Assembly: GCF_000147815.2 (NCBI RefSeq)
Contig: NC_015957.1
Coordinates: 1,860,001 to 1,924,000, forward strand
Source: Streptomyces violaceusniger Tu 4113
GTDB lineage: Bacteria; Actinomycetota; Actinomycetes; Streptomycetales; Streptomycetaceae
Length of the DNA: 64,000 nucleotides
Reading direction: 5' to 3'
The notes beneath the pieces were generated by a model. That model ran no database searches. It had not been told where the DNA came from and saw only the letters and a list, made by a program, of their open reading frames with translations. Position 1 is the first letter of the stretch, and every line of letters begins with the position of its first letter. This document shows positions 42,788 to 51,633 of this stretch, piece by piece. The translations under genes were made by a program, and so were the position numbers.

Positions 42788-42824
42788 GGGGGCCCGCGCC
42801 CAGGCTCGGCGCGGGTGGCCCCCC
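42788..42824 (-). terminator. Terminator of the TPP-enzyme gene
   Basis: A GC-rich stem (CCCGCGCC 42793-42800 with GGCGCGGG 42808-42815), extended by G/C runs with a small bulge. It lies downstream of the stop at 42863 and upstream of the ABC genes. Confidence 0.6.
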
Positions 42825-42833
42825 ATTTCCTCC

Positions 42834-42874
42834 GATCAGCCCTGATCGGGGTCGGGCTCCGATCAGCCCTGATC
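42834..42874. repeat. Two tandem GATCAGCCCTGATC palindromes
   Basis: The 14-base inverted repeat GATCAG-CC-CTGATC occurs at 42834-42847 and 42861-42874, 27 bases apart. The second copy overlaps the stop codon of the TPP enzyme gene. Either recent duplication at the gene end or a pair of regulatory sites for the ABC operon downstream. Confidence 0.6.
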
Positions 42875-44539
42875 GGGTCCGGGGCTGTCATCGGGGCCGC
42901 CGTCGGCGAGCCGGTCGAGGTGGGTGGGCGCGAACATCCGCAGCAGCGCGGGCAGCACCACGACCGACGGCCCGGGGGCCGCGAGGGCGCCGGCGAGGTC
43001 CGCGCGCAGCCGCTCGGGTGTGGTACGGACCGCCGGGACGCCGAAGGACTCGGCCAGCGTGACGAAGTCCGGACGGGACAGCTCGGTGGCGGTCGCCTCG
43101 CCGAACGTGTCCGTCATGTACTCGCGCAGGATGCCGTAGCCGCCGTCGTCCACGATCAGCCAGGTGACGGGGAGCCGGTACTGGTGGGCCGTGGCGAGTT
43201 CGGCGATCGAGTACATCGCCCCGCCGTCGCCCGACACGGCCAGCACCGGCCGTGCGGGATCAGCGGCGGCGGCCCCGAGGGCGGCCGGGAAGCCGTAGCC
43301 GAGACCGCCCGCGCCCTGCGCCGAGTGCAGGGCGCCCGCACGGCAATCGAAGGCCGACCAGGCCCAGTAGGAGAGGATCGTCATGTCCCAGAAGCTGGCG
43401 GAGTCATCGGGCAGCGCGTCCCGCACCGCGCCCAGCACCCGCTGCTCCAACTCCAGACCCTGCCCGTCGATCCGCTCCCGCACCCGGGTGAGCAGCCCGG
43501 CCGCGGCCTTGGCCGCCGTGCCCGGCGGTCGGGGCGTGACGGCCTCGGTGAGGGCGGCCAGCGCCTCGCGGGCGTCGGCGTGGATGCCGAGCGCCGGGTG
43601 GTTGGACTCCAGCTTGCCGAGGTCGGCCTCGATCTGGACCAGCCGGCCGCGCGGGCGGAACGTGTGGTAGTTGGAGGAGAGTTCGCCCAGTCCGGAGCCG
43701 ACGACCAGCAGGACATCGGCGTCCTCCAGGAACTCGGTGGTGTGCGCGTCCTCCAGCCAGGACTGGAGCGAGAGCGGATGATCCCACGGGAACGCGCCCT
43801 TGCCGCCGAAGGTCGTCGCCACGGGCGCGTCCAGCGCCTCGGCCAGCGCCCGCAGCTCCTGCCGCGCCCCGGCGCGCACCACTCCGCCCCCGGCCAGGAT
43901 CACCGGACGCTCGGCGGCGTCCAGCAGCCTCGCGGCCTCAGCCGTCAACTCGGGCCGGGGCGGCAGCGGCCGGGGCTCGGCGCGCAGGGAGGTCACCGGC
44001 GGCACGGAGACCGGCGCGAGCAGCACGTCCTGCGGGATCTCCAGCCACACCGGCCCGGCGGGGGCCTCCAGCGCGGACGCCCAGGCGGCGGCGACCGCGG
44101 AGGGGATCTGGGAGGCGGTACGGACCGTGTGGACGGACTTGACGACGTCGCGGAACGACGCCTTCTGGTCGACGAGTTCATGGAGATAGCCCTTGCGCCC
44201 GCCGCCGAGCCCCGCGGTCGGCACCTGGCTGCCGATGGCCAGGACGGGCGCGGAAGCCGCCGCCGACTCCTGCAGCGCGGCGAGCGTCATGAGCGCCCCC
44301 GGCCCGGTGGACACCAGCAGCGGCGCGACCGTGCCGGTGACACGCGCGAAGGCGTCGGCGGCGAACCCGGCGTTGTTCTCCACCCGCAGCCCCACATAGG
44401 TGAGCCCGGACCGCCGCAGCGCGTCGAACGCCCCGAGAGCGTGCTGTCCGGGAAGCCCGAACACGGTGCTCGCCCCGAGCGCGGTGAGGGACTCCACGAC
44501 GAGATCGCCGCCGTGACGCGCGCGCTGTGCGGTGGGCAT
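42863..44539 (-). CDS. Thiamine-diphosphate-dependent enzyme, acetolactate synthase/decarboxylase-like
   Basis: A protein of 558 aa with three domains. The N-terminal PYR domain has STVFGLPGQH and the catalytic-type Glu in VGLRVENNAGFAADAFARV. A central DHS-like domain follows (AGGGVVRAGAR). The C-terminal PP domain has the TPP motif start GDGGAMYSIAELATAHQYRLP with end VDDGGYG. The usual Asn-Asn is Asp-Asp. The substrate is not determined. Next to a symporter and polyamine genes, a 2-oxo-acid decarboxylase is plausible. It starts at the ATG with AGAAAGG upstream, 88 bases after the symporter stop. Confidence 0.85.
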   Translation of the reverse strand: MPTAQRARHGGDLVVESLTALGASTVFGLPGQHALGAFDALRRSGLTYVGLRVENNAGFAADAFARVTGTVAPLLVSTGPGALMTLAALQESAAASAPVLAIGSQVPTAGLGGGRKGYLHELVDQKASFRDVVKSVHTVRTASQIPSAVAAAWASALEAPAGPVWLEIPQDVLLAPVSVPPVTSLRAEPRPLPPRPELTAEAARLLDAAERPVILAGGGVVRAGARQELRALAEALDAPVATTFGGKGAFPWDHPLSLQSWLEDAHTTEFLEDADVLLVVGSGLGELSSNYHTFRPRGRLVQIEADLGKLESNHPALGIHADAREALAALTEAVTPRPPGTAAKAAAGLLTRVRERIDGQGLELEQRVLGAVRDALPDDSASFWDMTILSYWAWSAFDCRAGALHSAQGAGGLGYGFPAALGAAAADPARPVLAVSGDGGAMYSIAELATAHQYRLPVTWLIVDDGGYGILREYMTDTFGEATATELSRPDFVTLAESFGVPAVRTTPERLRADLAGALAAPGPSVVVLPALLRMFAPTHLDRLADGGPDDSPGPDQG

Positions 44540-44627
44540 GGATTGGTGCCTTTCTGACGGGGCGTATGGAGGCGCGGAAGAGGGAGGGGTACGTATGGCG
44601 GTGCCGCTGTGGGGGCGCGAGGCCGTG

Positions 44628-46100
44628 TCAGGCGCCCGCTGTGGCCGGGGTGGTCTCGGAGGCGGGGGCGGCCGGTTCACCGGCGAGTCGGCGCCGCCAG
44701 GCGTCGAGGATCGCCGCGTCGGTCGGCTTGGTGGCGAGGCTGACCGCCACATACGCCACCAGCGAGGCCAGCAGCCCGAAGTAGATGGGTTCGTTGGCGA
44801 GGATGCCCTTCCACCCCATCAGCGCGATGACCGTAAGGCCGCCGACACCGACCGAGGCCAGGGCGCCCGCGCCCGTGCCGCGCTTCCACAGCAGCCCGCC
44901 CAGGATCGGCATCAGCAACCCGCCGACCAGCACGTTGTAGGCGACGGTCAGCGCCTCGACGACATTGTTGAGCGCGACCGAGATGCCGACCACGGCGATG
45001 CCCATGACGAGGATGAAGACGCGGTTGCCGCCGACCTCGTCGTGGGAGCCACCGGAGGTACGGAGCGTACGGCCGCGCAGCCGGGCCCAGATGTCGTTGT
45101 TGGCCACGGTCGCGCAGGCGATGAGCGCGCCCGAGGAGGTGGACATCACCGCGGACAGCGCGGCGGCCAGCACCAGCCCCTTCACGCCCACCGGGAGGGA
45201 GTCCTTGACGATGGTCGCGAACGCGTCGTCCGGGGCGTCCAGCTTGGGGTACAGCACCCTCGCCGCCGTGCCGATGACCGCGCCCGCGACCGCGTAGGCC
45301 AGGCAGTACGTACCGGCCGCGGTGCCGCCACGGCGGGCCACCTTGTCATCGCGGGCGGTGAAGACCCGCTGCCAGATGTCCTGGCCGATCAGCATGCCGA
45401 AGGAGTAGATGAGCACATAGGTGAAGACGGTCTGGCCGCCGATGCCCATGGGGGAGAAGTAGCCGTGGGGGAGTTCGGACTTCATCGCGCCGAAGCCGCC
45501 CGCCTTCACCACGGCGATCGGCAGCAGCAGGAGCAGCACGCCCACCGTCTTGACCACGAACTGCACCATGTCGGTGAGGGTGATCGACCACATGCCGCCG
45601 AGCGTCGAGTAACAGACCACGATCGCCCCGCCGAGCACGATGGCGATGACCCGGTCCAGGCCGAAGATCACGTCGAAGATGGTGGCGTAGGCGATGGTCG
45701 AGGTGACCGCGAGCATCAGGGTGTAGCCCCACATCACGATGCCCGAGATCAGCCCGGAGGAGCCGCCGTAGCGCAGATCCAGCATCTGGCTGACCGTGTA
45801 GACCTTGAGGCGGGCGATGCGCGCCGAGAAGAAGACCGACAGCGCCAGCAGCCCCAGGCCGATGGCGATGACCATCCAGGCGCCGGAGAGCCCGTACTGG
45901 TAGCCGAGCCCGACGCCGCCGATGGTGGACGCGCCGCCGAGCACGATCGCGGCCATCGTCCCGGAGTACATGAACGGTCCCAGCCGTCGGCCCGCGACCA
46001 GGAAATCGCTGGTGGACGTGGTGCGGCGCATCCCCCACCAGCCGAGCGCGAGCATGCCCGCGAGATAGACGACGATCACGGTGTAGTCGACAGCGGTCAT
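44628..46100 (-). CDS. Sodium:solute symporter (SSS family)
   Basis: A protein of 490 aa with 13 predicted membrane segments. The family core GLGYQYGLSGAWMVIAIGLGLL and the sodium-site serine pattern (VMSTSSGALIACATVANNDIW, TM8-like) are present. The substrate is unknown; members carry proline, pantothenate, urea, short organic acids or other solutes. It is followed by the TPP-dependent enzyme in the same direction, suggesting import of that enzyme's substrate. Divergent from a PucR regulator. Confidence 0.88.
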   Translation of the reverse strand: MTAVDYTVIVVYLAGMLALGWWGMRRTTSTSDFLVAGRRLGPFMYSGTMAAIVLGGASTIGGVGLGYQYGLSGAWMVIAIGLGLLALSVFFSARIARLKVYTVSQMLDLRYGGSSGLISGIVMWGYTLMLAVTSTIAYATIFDVIFGLDRVIAIVLGGAIVVCYSTLGGMWSITLTDMVQFVVKTVGVLLLLLPIAVVKAGGFGAMKSELPHGYFSPMGIGGQTVFTYVLIYSFGMLIGQDIWQRVFTARDDKVARRGGTAAGTYCLAYAVAGAVIGTAARVLYPKLDAPDDAFATIVKDSLPVGVKGLVLAAALSAVMSTSSGALIACATVANNDIWARLRGRTLRTSGGSHDEVGGNRVFILVMGIAVVGISVALNNVVEALTVAYNVLVGGLLMPILGGLLWKRGTGAGALASVGVGGLTVIALMGWKGILANEPIYFGLLASLVAYVAVSLATKPTDAAILDAWRRRLAGEPAAPASETTPATAGA

Positions 46101-46368
46101 GGCGGTGCTCCTCGGTCCGGCGGGGGTCGGGTAGCGGTCGGGAGGTCGGGAAAGCGGAGCCGCATGGGATCGGGGAGGTCCCGGCGATCCGCGGGGATCG
46201 GGTTGTGGGAGTTCGGGGAGTGGGGGAAGTGCGGGGGAGTACGGGGCGTGCGGGGAATGTGGGGAGTGACGGAGACCCTAGGTGTCGCCGGAGCGTCCGG
46301 GAAGTGTACGTTTCCTCCACTCCCGATCCCCGGGATGTACGAACCGTCCCCACGCGAGGCCCGCCGTG
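46101..46368. promoter_or_regulatory. Divergent promoter region with G-quadruplex-prone tract
   Basis: This separates the symporter from the PucR gene. On the plus strand, 46207-46264 holds seven runs of three to five guanines at roughly ten-base spacing (starting 46207, 46215, 46222, 46233, 46243, 46252, 46261) with loops of 3-7 bases. That meets the usual G4 pattern with spare runs. It lies in the template strand for the symporter gene. No clear -35/-10 pair was found. Confidence 0.55.
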
Positions 46369-47913
46369 ATGAACGACCGCGTACCCCCGACGGCCCCCGT
46401 CCCCCTCGCCACCCTCCTCGGCCACCCCGCCCTCGGGCTGCGGCAGGTCGCGGGGGCGCGCGAGGCGGACACGCCCGTGTACTTCGTCCACACCAGCGAG
46501 ATGGAGGACCCCGTCCCGTATCTGCTGGGCGGCGAGCTGCTGCTCAGCGCGGGGGTGCACTGCCCGGAGGCGGCGGGCGCCGGCACCTACTGGGACCGCT
46601 ATGTGGCCCGTACGGTCCAGGCGGGCGCGGCGGCGCTCGGCTTCGGCATCGCGCCGGTGCACGACACGGTGCCCCGCGCGCTGGTCGAGGCGTGCGACCG
46701 GCATGGGCTGCCGCTGGTCGAGGTGCCGCGGCAGACGACCTTCACGGCCGTCGCGAGCGCCGTCTGGGACGCGATGGCCGAGCGCCGCCACCATGAGCTG
46801 CGGAGCGTCACCGAGGCACAGCAATCGCTGGCGACGGCCGCGGCGCGCCCGCACCCCGTACCGGCCGTGCTGCGGCAGCTCGGCCAGCACCTCGGGGCGT
46901 GGACGGTGCTCTACGGCCCGGACGGCGCGGAGCTGGCGGCCGCGGGGCCGCGGCCGCCGCGGGAGGCCCGTACGGCGCTCGGCGCGCTCGCGGCGCGGCT
47001 GCGCTCGGGCCCGTCCTCGGCGGCGGGCAGGACGGCCGGCGCGGCCGGTGAGGAGCTGCAGCTGACCGCGTACGGGCTGGGCGGCCCGGCCGGGCCGGAG
47101 GACCGGCTCGCACTCGGCGTCTGCGCTCCCCGGCGGGACGGCGCGGAGGGGGCGATCGTGGGGGTGGCCGTGGTGCTGCTGTCGCTGCTGACGGCGCGGC
47201 GGGTGGTCGGGGCCGAGGCCGAGCGCACGTCGGCGCTGGTACGGCTGATGCTCGGCGCCGAACCGGCACGGGTGGCGGGGCTGCTGAGCCGCTCGCCGGG
47301 GCAGGCGGGGACACCCCCCGATGTGCGATCCGGGCCCCCGGAGGGCGGCGGGCTGTGGACCGTGGTGTCCGGGCGGCGGCGCGGCCGCGGCCGGGACGAC
47401 GGGCTGCTGGCCACGGCGGCGCTCGCGGCCGGGCTCGGGACGCCGCTGGTCGACCTCGACGGAGACGCGCTGTGCGCCCTCGTGCCGGGCGAGGGGGAGG
47501 TACGGGCGCAGCCCGGCTGGACCCTGGGCATCGGGGCGCCCGTAGCGGCCGCGGAGCTGCCGCGCGGCGGCGCCGACGCCGCCCGTGCGCTGCGGCGGGC
47601 CGTCGCAGAGCGGGTACCGCTGGTGCGACACGGCCCGTCCCGCGCGGGCGGCGTCGGCTCGCTGGTGGACCCGGTCGAGGCGGGGGCGCACGGCCGGGCC
47701 CTGCTCGCGCCGCTCGACCGCGCACCGGCGCTGCTGGAGACGGTGCGGGTGTGGCTGGGGCTGCACGGTAGCTGGGACCGTACGGCGGTGGCACTGGAGG
47801 TGCACCGCAATACGGTCCGTCAGCGGATCGCCCGCGCCGAGGCCCTGCTGGATGTGGACCTGGGCGACGCGGACGTCCGGATGGAGCTGTGGTTCGCCCT
47901 CAAGTGGGCCTGA
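46369..47913 (+). CDS. PucR family transcriptional regulator
   Basis: A protein of 514 aa. The N-terminal purine-catabolism/PucR domain is about residues 10-145 (PLATLLGHPALGLRQVAGA and SEMEDPVPYLLGGELLLSAG). A GGDEF-like middle region is weakly defined. The C-terminal HTH_30 is about 450-510 (LLETVRVWLGLHGSWDRTAVALEVHRNTVRQRIARAEALL). Such regulators control catabolism of nitrogen compounds such as purines, GABA or polyamines in actinobacteria. It is divergent from the symporter gene, its likely target. The start chosen is ATG 46369 within GTGATG. Confidence 0.88.
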   Translation: MNDRVPPTAPVPLATLLGHPALGLRQVAGAREADTPVYFVHTSEMEDPVPYLLGGELLLSAGVHCPEAAGAGTYWDRYVARTVQAGAAALGFGIAPVHDTVPRALVEACDRHGLPLVEVPRQTTFTAVASAVWDAMAERRHHELRSVTEAQQSLATAAARPHPVPAVLRQLGQHLGAWTVLYGPDGAELAAAGPRPPREARTALGALAARLRSGPSSAAGRTAGAAGEELQLTAYGLGGPAGPEDRLALGVCAPRRDGAEGAIVGVAVVLLSLLTARRVVGAEAERTSALVRLMLGAEPARVAGLLSRSPGQAGTPPDVRSGPPEGGGLWTVVSGRRRGRGRDDGLLATAALAAGLGTPLVDLDGDALCALVPGEGEVRAQPGWTLGIGAPVAAAELPRGGADAARALRRAVAERVPLVRHGPSRAGGVGSLVDPVEAGAHGRALLAPLDRAPALLETVRVWLGLHGSWDRTAVALEVHRNTVRQRIARAEALLDVDLGDADVRMELWFALKWA

Positions 47914-48039
47914 GCCTCACGTGGGCCTGAGCCTCACGTGGGCCTGAGCCTCACGTGGGCCTGAGCCTCACGTGGGCCTGAGCCTCACGTGGACGTGAGC
48001 CTCACGTGGACCTGAGCCTCAACTGGGCCTGAATCACAC
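47904..48039. repeat. 17-bp minisatellite (eight units) between two convergent genes
   Basis: Five identical units of GTGGGCCTGAGCCTCAC (47904-47988) are followed by three diverged units to 48039. The first unit contains the PucR stop codon TGA, so the array seems to have grown from the gene end. Each unit contains TGAG/CTCA and creates CACGTG at the junctions, so it can fold. It may have a terminator function for both convergent genes. Confidence 0.9.
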
Positions 48040-48070
48040 GGCCTTGGGCTGCCGAAGCGACCGACGACCC

Positions 48071-49432
48071 TCAGAGCTTGGTCCACGCCTCTGTCAGCAC
48101 CGTCCGCAGGATCTGCTCGATCTCGTCGAAGAGCGCCTGGTCGGCGATCAGCGGCGGTGCCAACTGCACGACCGGGTCGCCGCGGTCGTCGGCCCGGCAG
48201 TACAGCCCGTTCTCGTACAGCGCCTTGGAGAGGAAGCCGTAGAGGATCCGCTCGGTCTCCTCCTCGTCGAAGGACTCCTTGGTGGCCTTGTCCTTCACCA
48301 GCTCGATGCCGTAGAAGAAACCATCCCCCCGGACATCGCCGACGATCGGCAGATCGTGCAGCCGCTCCAGCGTGGACCGGAACGCGCCCTCGTTGTCCAG
48401 CACATGCTGGTTGAGGCCCTCGCGCTCGAAGATGTCGAGGTTGGCGACGCCGACCGCGGCCGAGACCGGGTGGCCACCGAAGGTGTATCCGTGGAGGAAG
48501 GTGTTGTCGCCCTTGTAGAACGGCTCGGCGAGCCGGTCGGAGATGATGCACGCGCCGATCGGGGAGTAGCCCGAGGTCATGCCCTTGGCGCAGGTGATCA
48601 TGTCCGGGACGTAGCCGAACTTGTCACAGGCGAAGATCGTGCCCAGCCGTCCGAAGGCGCAGATGACCTCGTCCGAGACCAGCAGCACGTCGTACTTGTC
48701 GCAGATCTCGCGGACCCGCTGGAAGTACCCGGGCGGCGGGGGGAAGCAGCCGCCCGCGTTCTGCACCGGCTCCAGGAAGACCGCGGCCACGGTGTCCGGG
48801 CCCTCGAAGAGGATCTGCTGCTCGATCTGGTCGGCGGCCCAGCGGCCGAACGCCACGGGGTCGTCGCCGAAGAGCGGGGCGCGGTAGATGTTGGTGTTGG
48901 GGACCTTGTGGGCACCGGGGACCAGCGGTTCGAAGGGGGCCTTGAGCCCCGGCAGCCCGGTGATCGACAGGGCTCCCTGCGGGGTGCCGTGATAGGCGAC
49001 CGCCCGGGATATGACCTTGTACTTGGTGGGCTTGCCGGTGAGCTTGAAGTACTGCTTGGCCAGCTTCCACGCGGTCTCGACGGCCTCGCCGCCGCCCGTG
49101 GTGAAGAAGACCTTGTTCAGGTCGCCGGGCGCGTAGCCCGCGAGCCGCTCGGCGAGCTCCACGGCCTTGGGGTGGGCATAGCTCCACACCGGGAAGAAGG
49201 CGAGCTCCTGGGCCTGCTTGTAGGCCGTCTCCGCCAGCTCGACCCGGCCGTGGCCCGCGTTGACCACGAACAGGCCGGCCAGACCGTCGATGTACCGCTT
49301 GCCCTTGTCGTCGTAGATGTACGTGCCCTCACCGCGCACGATCGTCGGCACGGGGGAGTTCTCGTACGACGACATGCGGGTGAAGTGCATCCACAGGTGG
49401 TCGTACGCCGTCTTGGAGAGGTCGGCGCTCAT
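48071..49432 (-). CDS. Class III aminotransferase, putrescine/omega-amino type
   Basis: A PLP enzyme of 453 aa that transfers terminal amino groups, here probably from putrescine, cadaverine or a related amine to pyruvate. Motifs: VNAGHGRVELAETA, FFTTGGGEAVETAWK, LEPVQNAGGCFPP, VLLVSDEVICAFGR, and PLP lysine in ITCAKGMTSGYSP (about residue 287). It is followed (in genome order) by AsnC and an aldehyde dehydrogenase, the order I recall for SCO5655-SCO5657 of S. coelicolor, implicated in polyamine use. The AsnC gene lies two bases before the start. Confidence 0.88.
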   Translation of the reverse strand: MSADLSKTAYDHLWMHFTRMSSYENSPVPTIVRGEGTYIYDDKGKRYIDGLAGLFVVNAGHGRVELAETAYKQAQELAFFPVWSYAHPKAVELAERLAGYAPGDLNKVFFTTGGGEAVETAWKLAKQYFKLTGKPTKYKVISRAVAYHGTPQGALSITGLPGLKAPFEPLVPGAHKVPNTNIYRAPLFGDDPVAFGRWAADQIEQQILFEGPDTVAAVFLEPVQNAGGCFPPPPGYFQRVREICDKYDVLLVSDEVICAFGRLGTIFACDKFGYVPDMITCAKGMTSGYSPIGACIISDRLAEPFYKGDNTFLHGYTFGGHPVSAAVGVANLDIFEREGLNQHVLDNEGAFRSTLERLHDLPIVGDVRGDGFFYGIELVKDKATKESFDEEETERILYGFLSKALYENGLYCRADDRGDPVVQLAPPLIADQALFDEIEQILRTVLTEAWTKL

Positions 49433-49434
49433 TG

Positions 49435-49914
49435 CTATCTCGTTCCCCAGGTATAGGTCTGCTTCCGGAGCTTGAGGTAGACGAAGCTCTCGGTGGAGCG
49501 CACACCGGGCAGCGTGCGGATCCGCTTGTTGATCATTTCCAGGAGATGGTCGTCGTCCTCGCAGACGATCTCGATCAGGAGATCGAAGGAACCCGCGGTG
49601 ACGACCACGTACTCGACCTCGTCCATGGCGGTCAGCGCGTCCGCGACCGGGTCGAGATCGCCCTCGACGTTGATGCCGACCATCGCCTGCCGCCGGAACC
49701 CCACGGTGAGAGGATCGGTGACGGCGACGATCTGCATCACGCCCTGGTCGAGCAGCTTCTGCACGCGCTGCCGCACGGCGGCCTCGGAGAGCCCCACGGC
49801 CTTTCCGATGGCGGCGTACGGCCGGCGGCCGTCTTCCTGGAGCTGCTCGATGATCGCCAGGGATACGGAGTCGAGGGTCGTGCCGTTCTTGTCAGGTGTG
49901 GCCACGACCCTCAC
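49435..49914 (-). CDS. Lrp/AsnC family transcriptional regulator
   Basis: A protein of about 159 aa. The N-terminal helix-turn-helix is about 15-65 (LAIIEQLQEDGRRPYAAIGKAVGLSEAAVRQRVQKLLDQGVMQIV). The C-terminal RAM ligand domain follows (VGINVEGDLDPVADALTAMDEVEYVVVTAGSFDLLIEIVC). The start is uncertain: GTG 49914, GTG 49905 or a TTG at 49941; none has a perfect ribosome site. It is divergent from the aldehyde dehydrogenase and upstream of the aminotransferase, so it probably regulates both and itself. A perfect palindrome sits in the shared region. Confidence 0.87.
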   Translation of the reverse strand: MRVVATPDKNGTTLDSVSLAIIEQLQEDGRRPYAAIGKAVGLSEAAVRQRVQKLLDQGVMQIVAVTDPLTVGFRRQAMVGINVEGDLDPVADALTAMDEVEYVVVTAGSFDLLIEIVCEDDDHLLEMINKRIRTLPGVRSTESFVYLKLRKQTYTWGTR

Positions 49915-49944
49915 TGTGCACGAGCCTCGCCCGTGTCGCAACCC

Positions 49945-49956
49945 TTCATCGATGAA
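49945..49956. promoter_or_regulatory. Palindrome TTCATCGATGAA, candidate AsnC operator
   Basis: A perfect 12-base palindrome, upstream of the AsnC gene and about 130 bases upstream of the dehydrogenase GTG. AT-rich palindromes are typical Lrp/AsnC sites. Confidence 0.5.
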
Positions 49957-50083
49957 TTTCGTCGTTGAGGGGCCCTGAAAACACTGATTCCGTTGTTCTG
50001 GTGTGGCGGGTATGTTGAAAGCGCAGCCCCGGCGACTACTGTGGGTGTCTCACCCATCGGACAGCTGACAGGAGGGGTGGCAC

Positions 50084-51535
50084 GTGACCACCGAACTGCG
50101 TCGTCTGCGCAACTACATCGACGGAGCGTTCCGGGACGCCGCGGACGGGCGGACCACGGAGGTGGTCAACCCGGCCACGGGCGAGCCCTACGCCACCGCG
50201 CCGCTGTCGGGCGCCGCGGACGTGGACGCGGCGATGGCCGCCGCCGAGGCCGCCTTCCCGGCCTGGCGCGACCTGGTGCCCGGCGAGCGCCAGAAGGCAT
50301 TGCTCAAGATCGCCGACGCCTTCGAGGCACGGGCGGAGGAGCTGATCGCCGCCGAGTCCGAGAACACCGGCAAGCCGATCGGTCTCACGCGGGACGAGGA
50401 AATCCCGCCGATGATCGACCAGATCCGCTTCTTCGCGGGCGCGGCCCGGATGCTGGAGGGCCGCTCGGCCGGTGAGTACATGGAGGGGCTCACCTCGATC
50501 ATCCGGCGTGAGCCGGTCGGGGTCTGCGCCCAGGTCGCACCGTGGAACTACCCGATGATGATGGCCGTATGGAAGTTCGCCCCGGCCCTCGCCGCGGGCA
50601 ATACGGTCGTCATCAAGCCCTCGGACACCACCCCCGCCTCCACCGTGCTGATCGCCGAGATCATCGGCGGAGTGCTGGCGGAACTGGGCCATCCGCAGGG
50701 CGTCTTCAACGTGATCTGCGGCGACCGCGAGACCGGCCGGCTCATGGTCGAGCACTCCGTGCCCGCCATGGCGTCCATCACCGGCTCGGTGCGGGCCGGC
50801 AAACAGGTCGCCGAGAGCGCCTCGAAGGACGTCAAGCGGGTGCATCTGGAGCTCGGCGGCAAGGCCCCCGTGGTCGTCTTCGAGGACACCGACATCCCCA
50901 AGGCGGTCGAGGACATCTCGGTCGCGGGCTTCTTCAACGCGGGCCAGGACTGCACGGCCGCCACCCGGGTGCTGGTACATGAGTCGATCCACGACGAGTT
51001 CGTGAGCGCGCTCGCCAAGGCCGCCGCCGAGACCAAGACCGGCGCGCCCGACGACGAGGACGCGCTGTACGGGCCGTTGAACAACGCCAACCAGTTGGCC
51101 CAGGTCTCCGGCTTCATCGACCGGCTCCCCGCCCACGCCAAGGTCGAGGCGGGCGGCCACCGGGTCGGCGACAAGGGCTTCTTCTACGCGCCCACCGTGG
51201 TCTCCGGGCTCAAGCAGGACGACGAGATCATCCAGAACGAGGTCTTCGGCCCGGTCATCACCGTGCAGACCTTCTCGGAAGAGGCACAGGCGATCTCGTA
51301 CGCCAACGGCGTGGAGTACGCCCTCGCTTCGTCGGTGTGGACCAAGGACCACGCCCGTGCGATGCGGATGTCCAAGGCACTGGACTTCGGCTGTGTCTGG
51401 ATCAACACCCATATCCCGCTGGTCGCCGAGATGCCGCACGGCGGCTTCAAGAAGTCCGGCTACGGCAAGGACCTCTCCGCCTACGGCTTCGAGGACTACA
51501 CCCGCATCAAGCACGTCATGACGTCGCTGGGCTGA
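50084..51535 (+). CDS. Gamma-aminobutyraldehyde dehydrogenase (first of two)
   Basis: An NAD-dependent oxidation of aminobutyraldehyde to GABA, inferred from context. It has 483 aa, GTG start with AGGAGGGG upstream. Family motifs: APWNYPMMMAVWKFAPALAAGN, general base Glu in LELGGKAPV (about 256), catalytic Cys in FNAGQDCTAATR (about 290), and EVFGPVITVQTF. Gene order (aminotransferase, AsnC, dehydrogenase) fits putrescine catabolism as described for Streptomyces. A paralogue lies at 56507-58027. Confidence 0.87.
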   Translation: MTTELRRLRNYIDGAFRDAADGRTTEVVNPATGEPYATAPLSGAADVDAAMAAAEAAFPAWRDLVPGERQKALLKIADAFEARAEELIAAESENTGKPIGLTRDEEIPPMIDQIRFFAGAARMLEGRSAGEYMEGLTSIIRREPVGVCAQVAPWNYPMMMAVWKFAPALAAGNTVVIKPSDTTPASTVLIAEIIGGVLAELGHPQGVFNVICGDRETGRLMVEHSVPAMASITGSVRAGKQVAESASKDVKRVHLELGGKAPVVVFEDTDIPKAVEDISVAGFFNAGQDCTAATRVLVHESIHDEFVSALAKAAAETKTGAPDDEDALYGPLNNANQLAQVSGFIDRLPAHAKVEAGGHRVGDKGFFYAPTVVSGLKQDDEIIQNEVFGPVITVQTFSEEAQAISYANGVEYALASSVWTKDHARAMRMSKALDFGCVWINTHIPLVAEMPHGGFKKSGYGKDLSAYGFEDYTRIKHVMTSLG

Positions 51536-51633
51536 CCCCGGGCCGATTCCGGGCCGCCCCCGGCTGATTCCGAGCCGATCCCGGCCGATTGCCGCGCCGG
51601 GCTTGTCACTTGGTCATGGCAGGATCCCCTGTC

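Noticed and set aside
47904..48039. Possible CRISPR array
   Set aside because: Units are directly contiguous 17-mers without spacers, and there are no cas genes.
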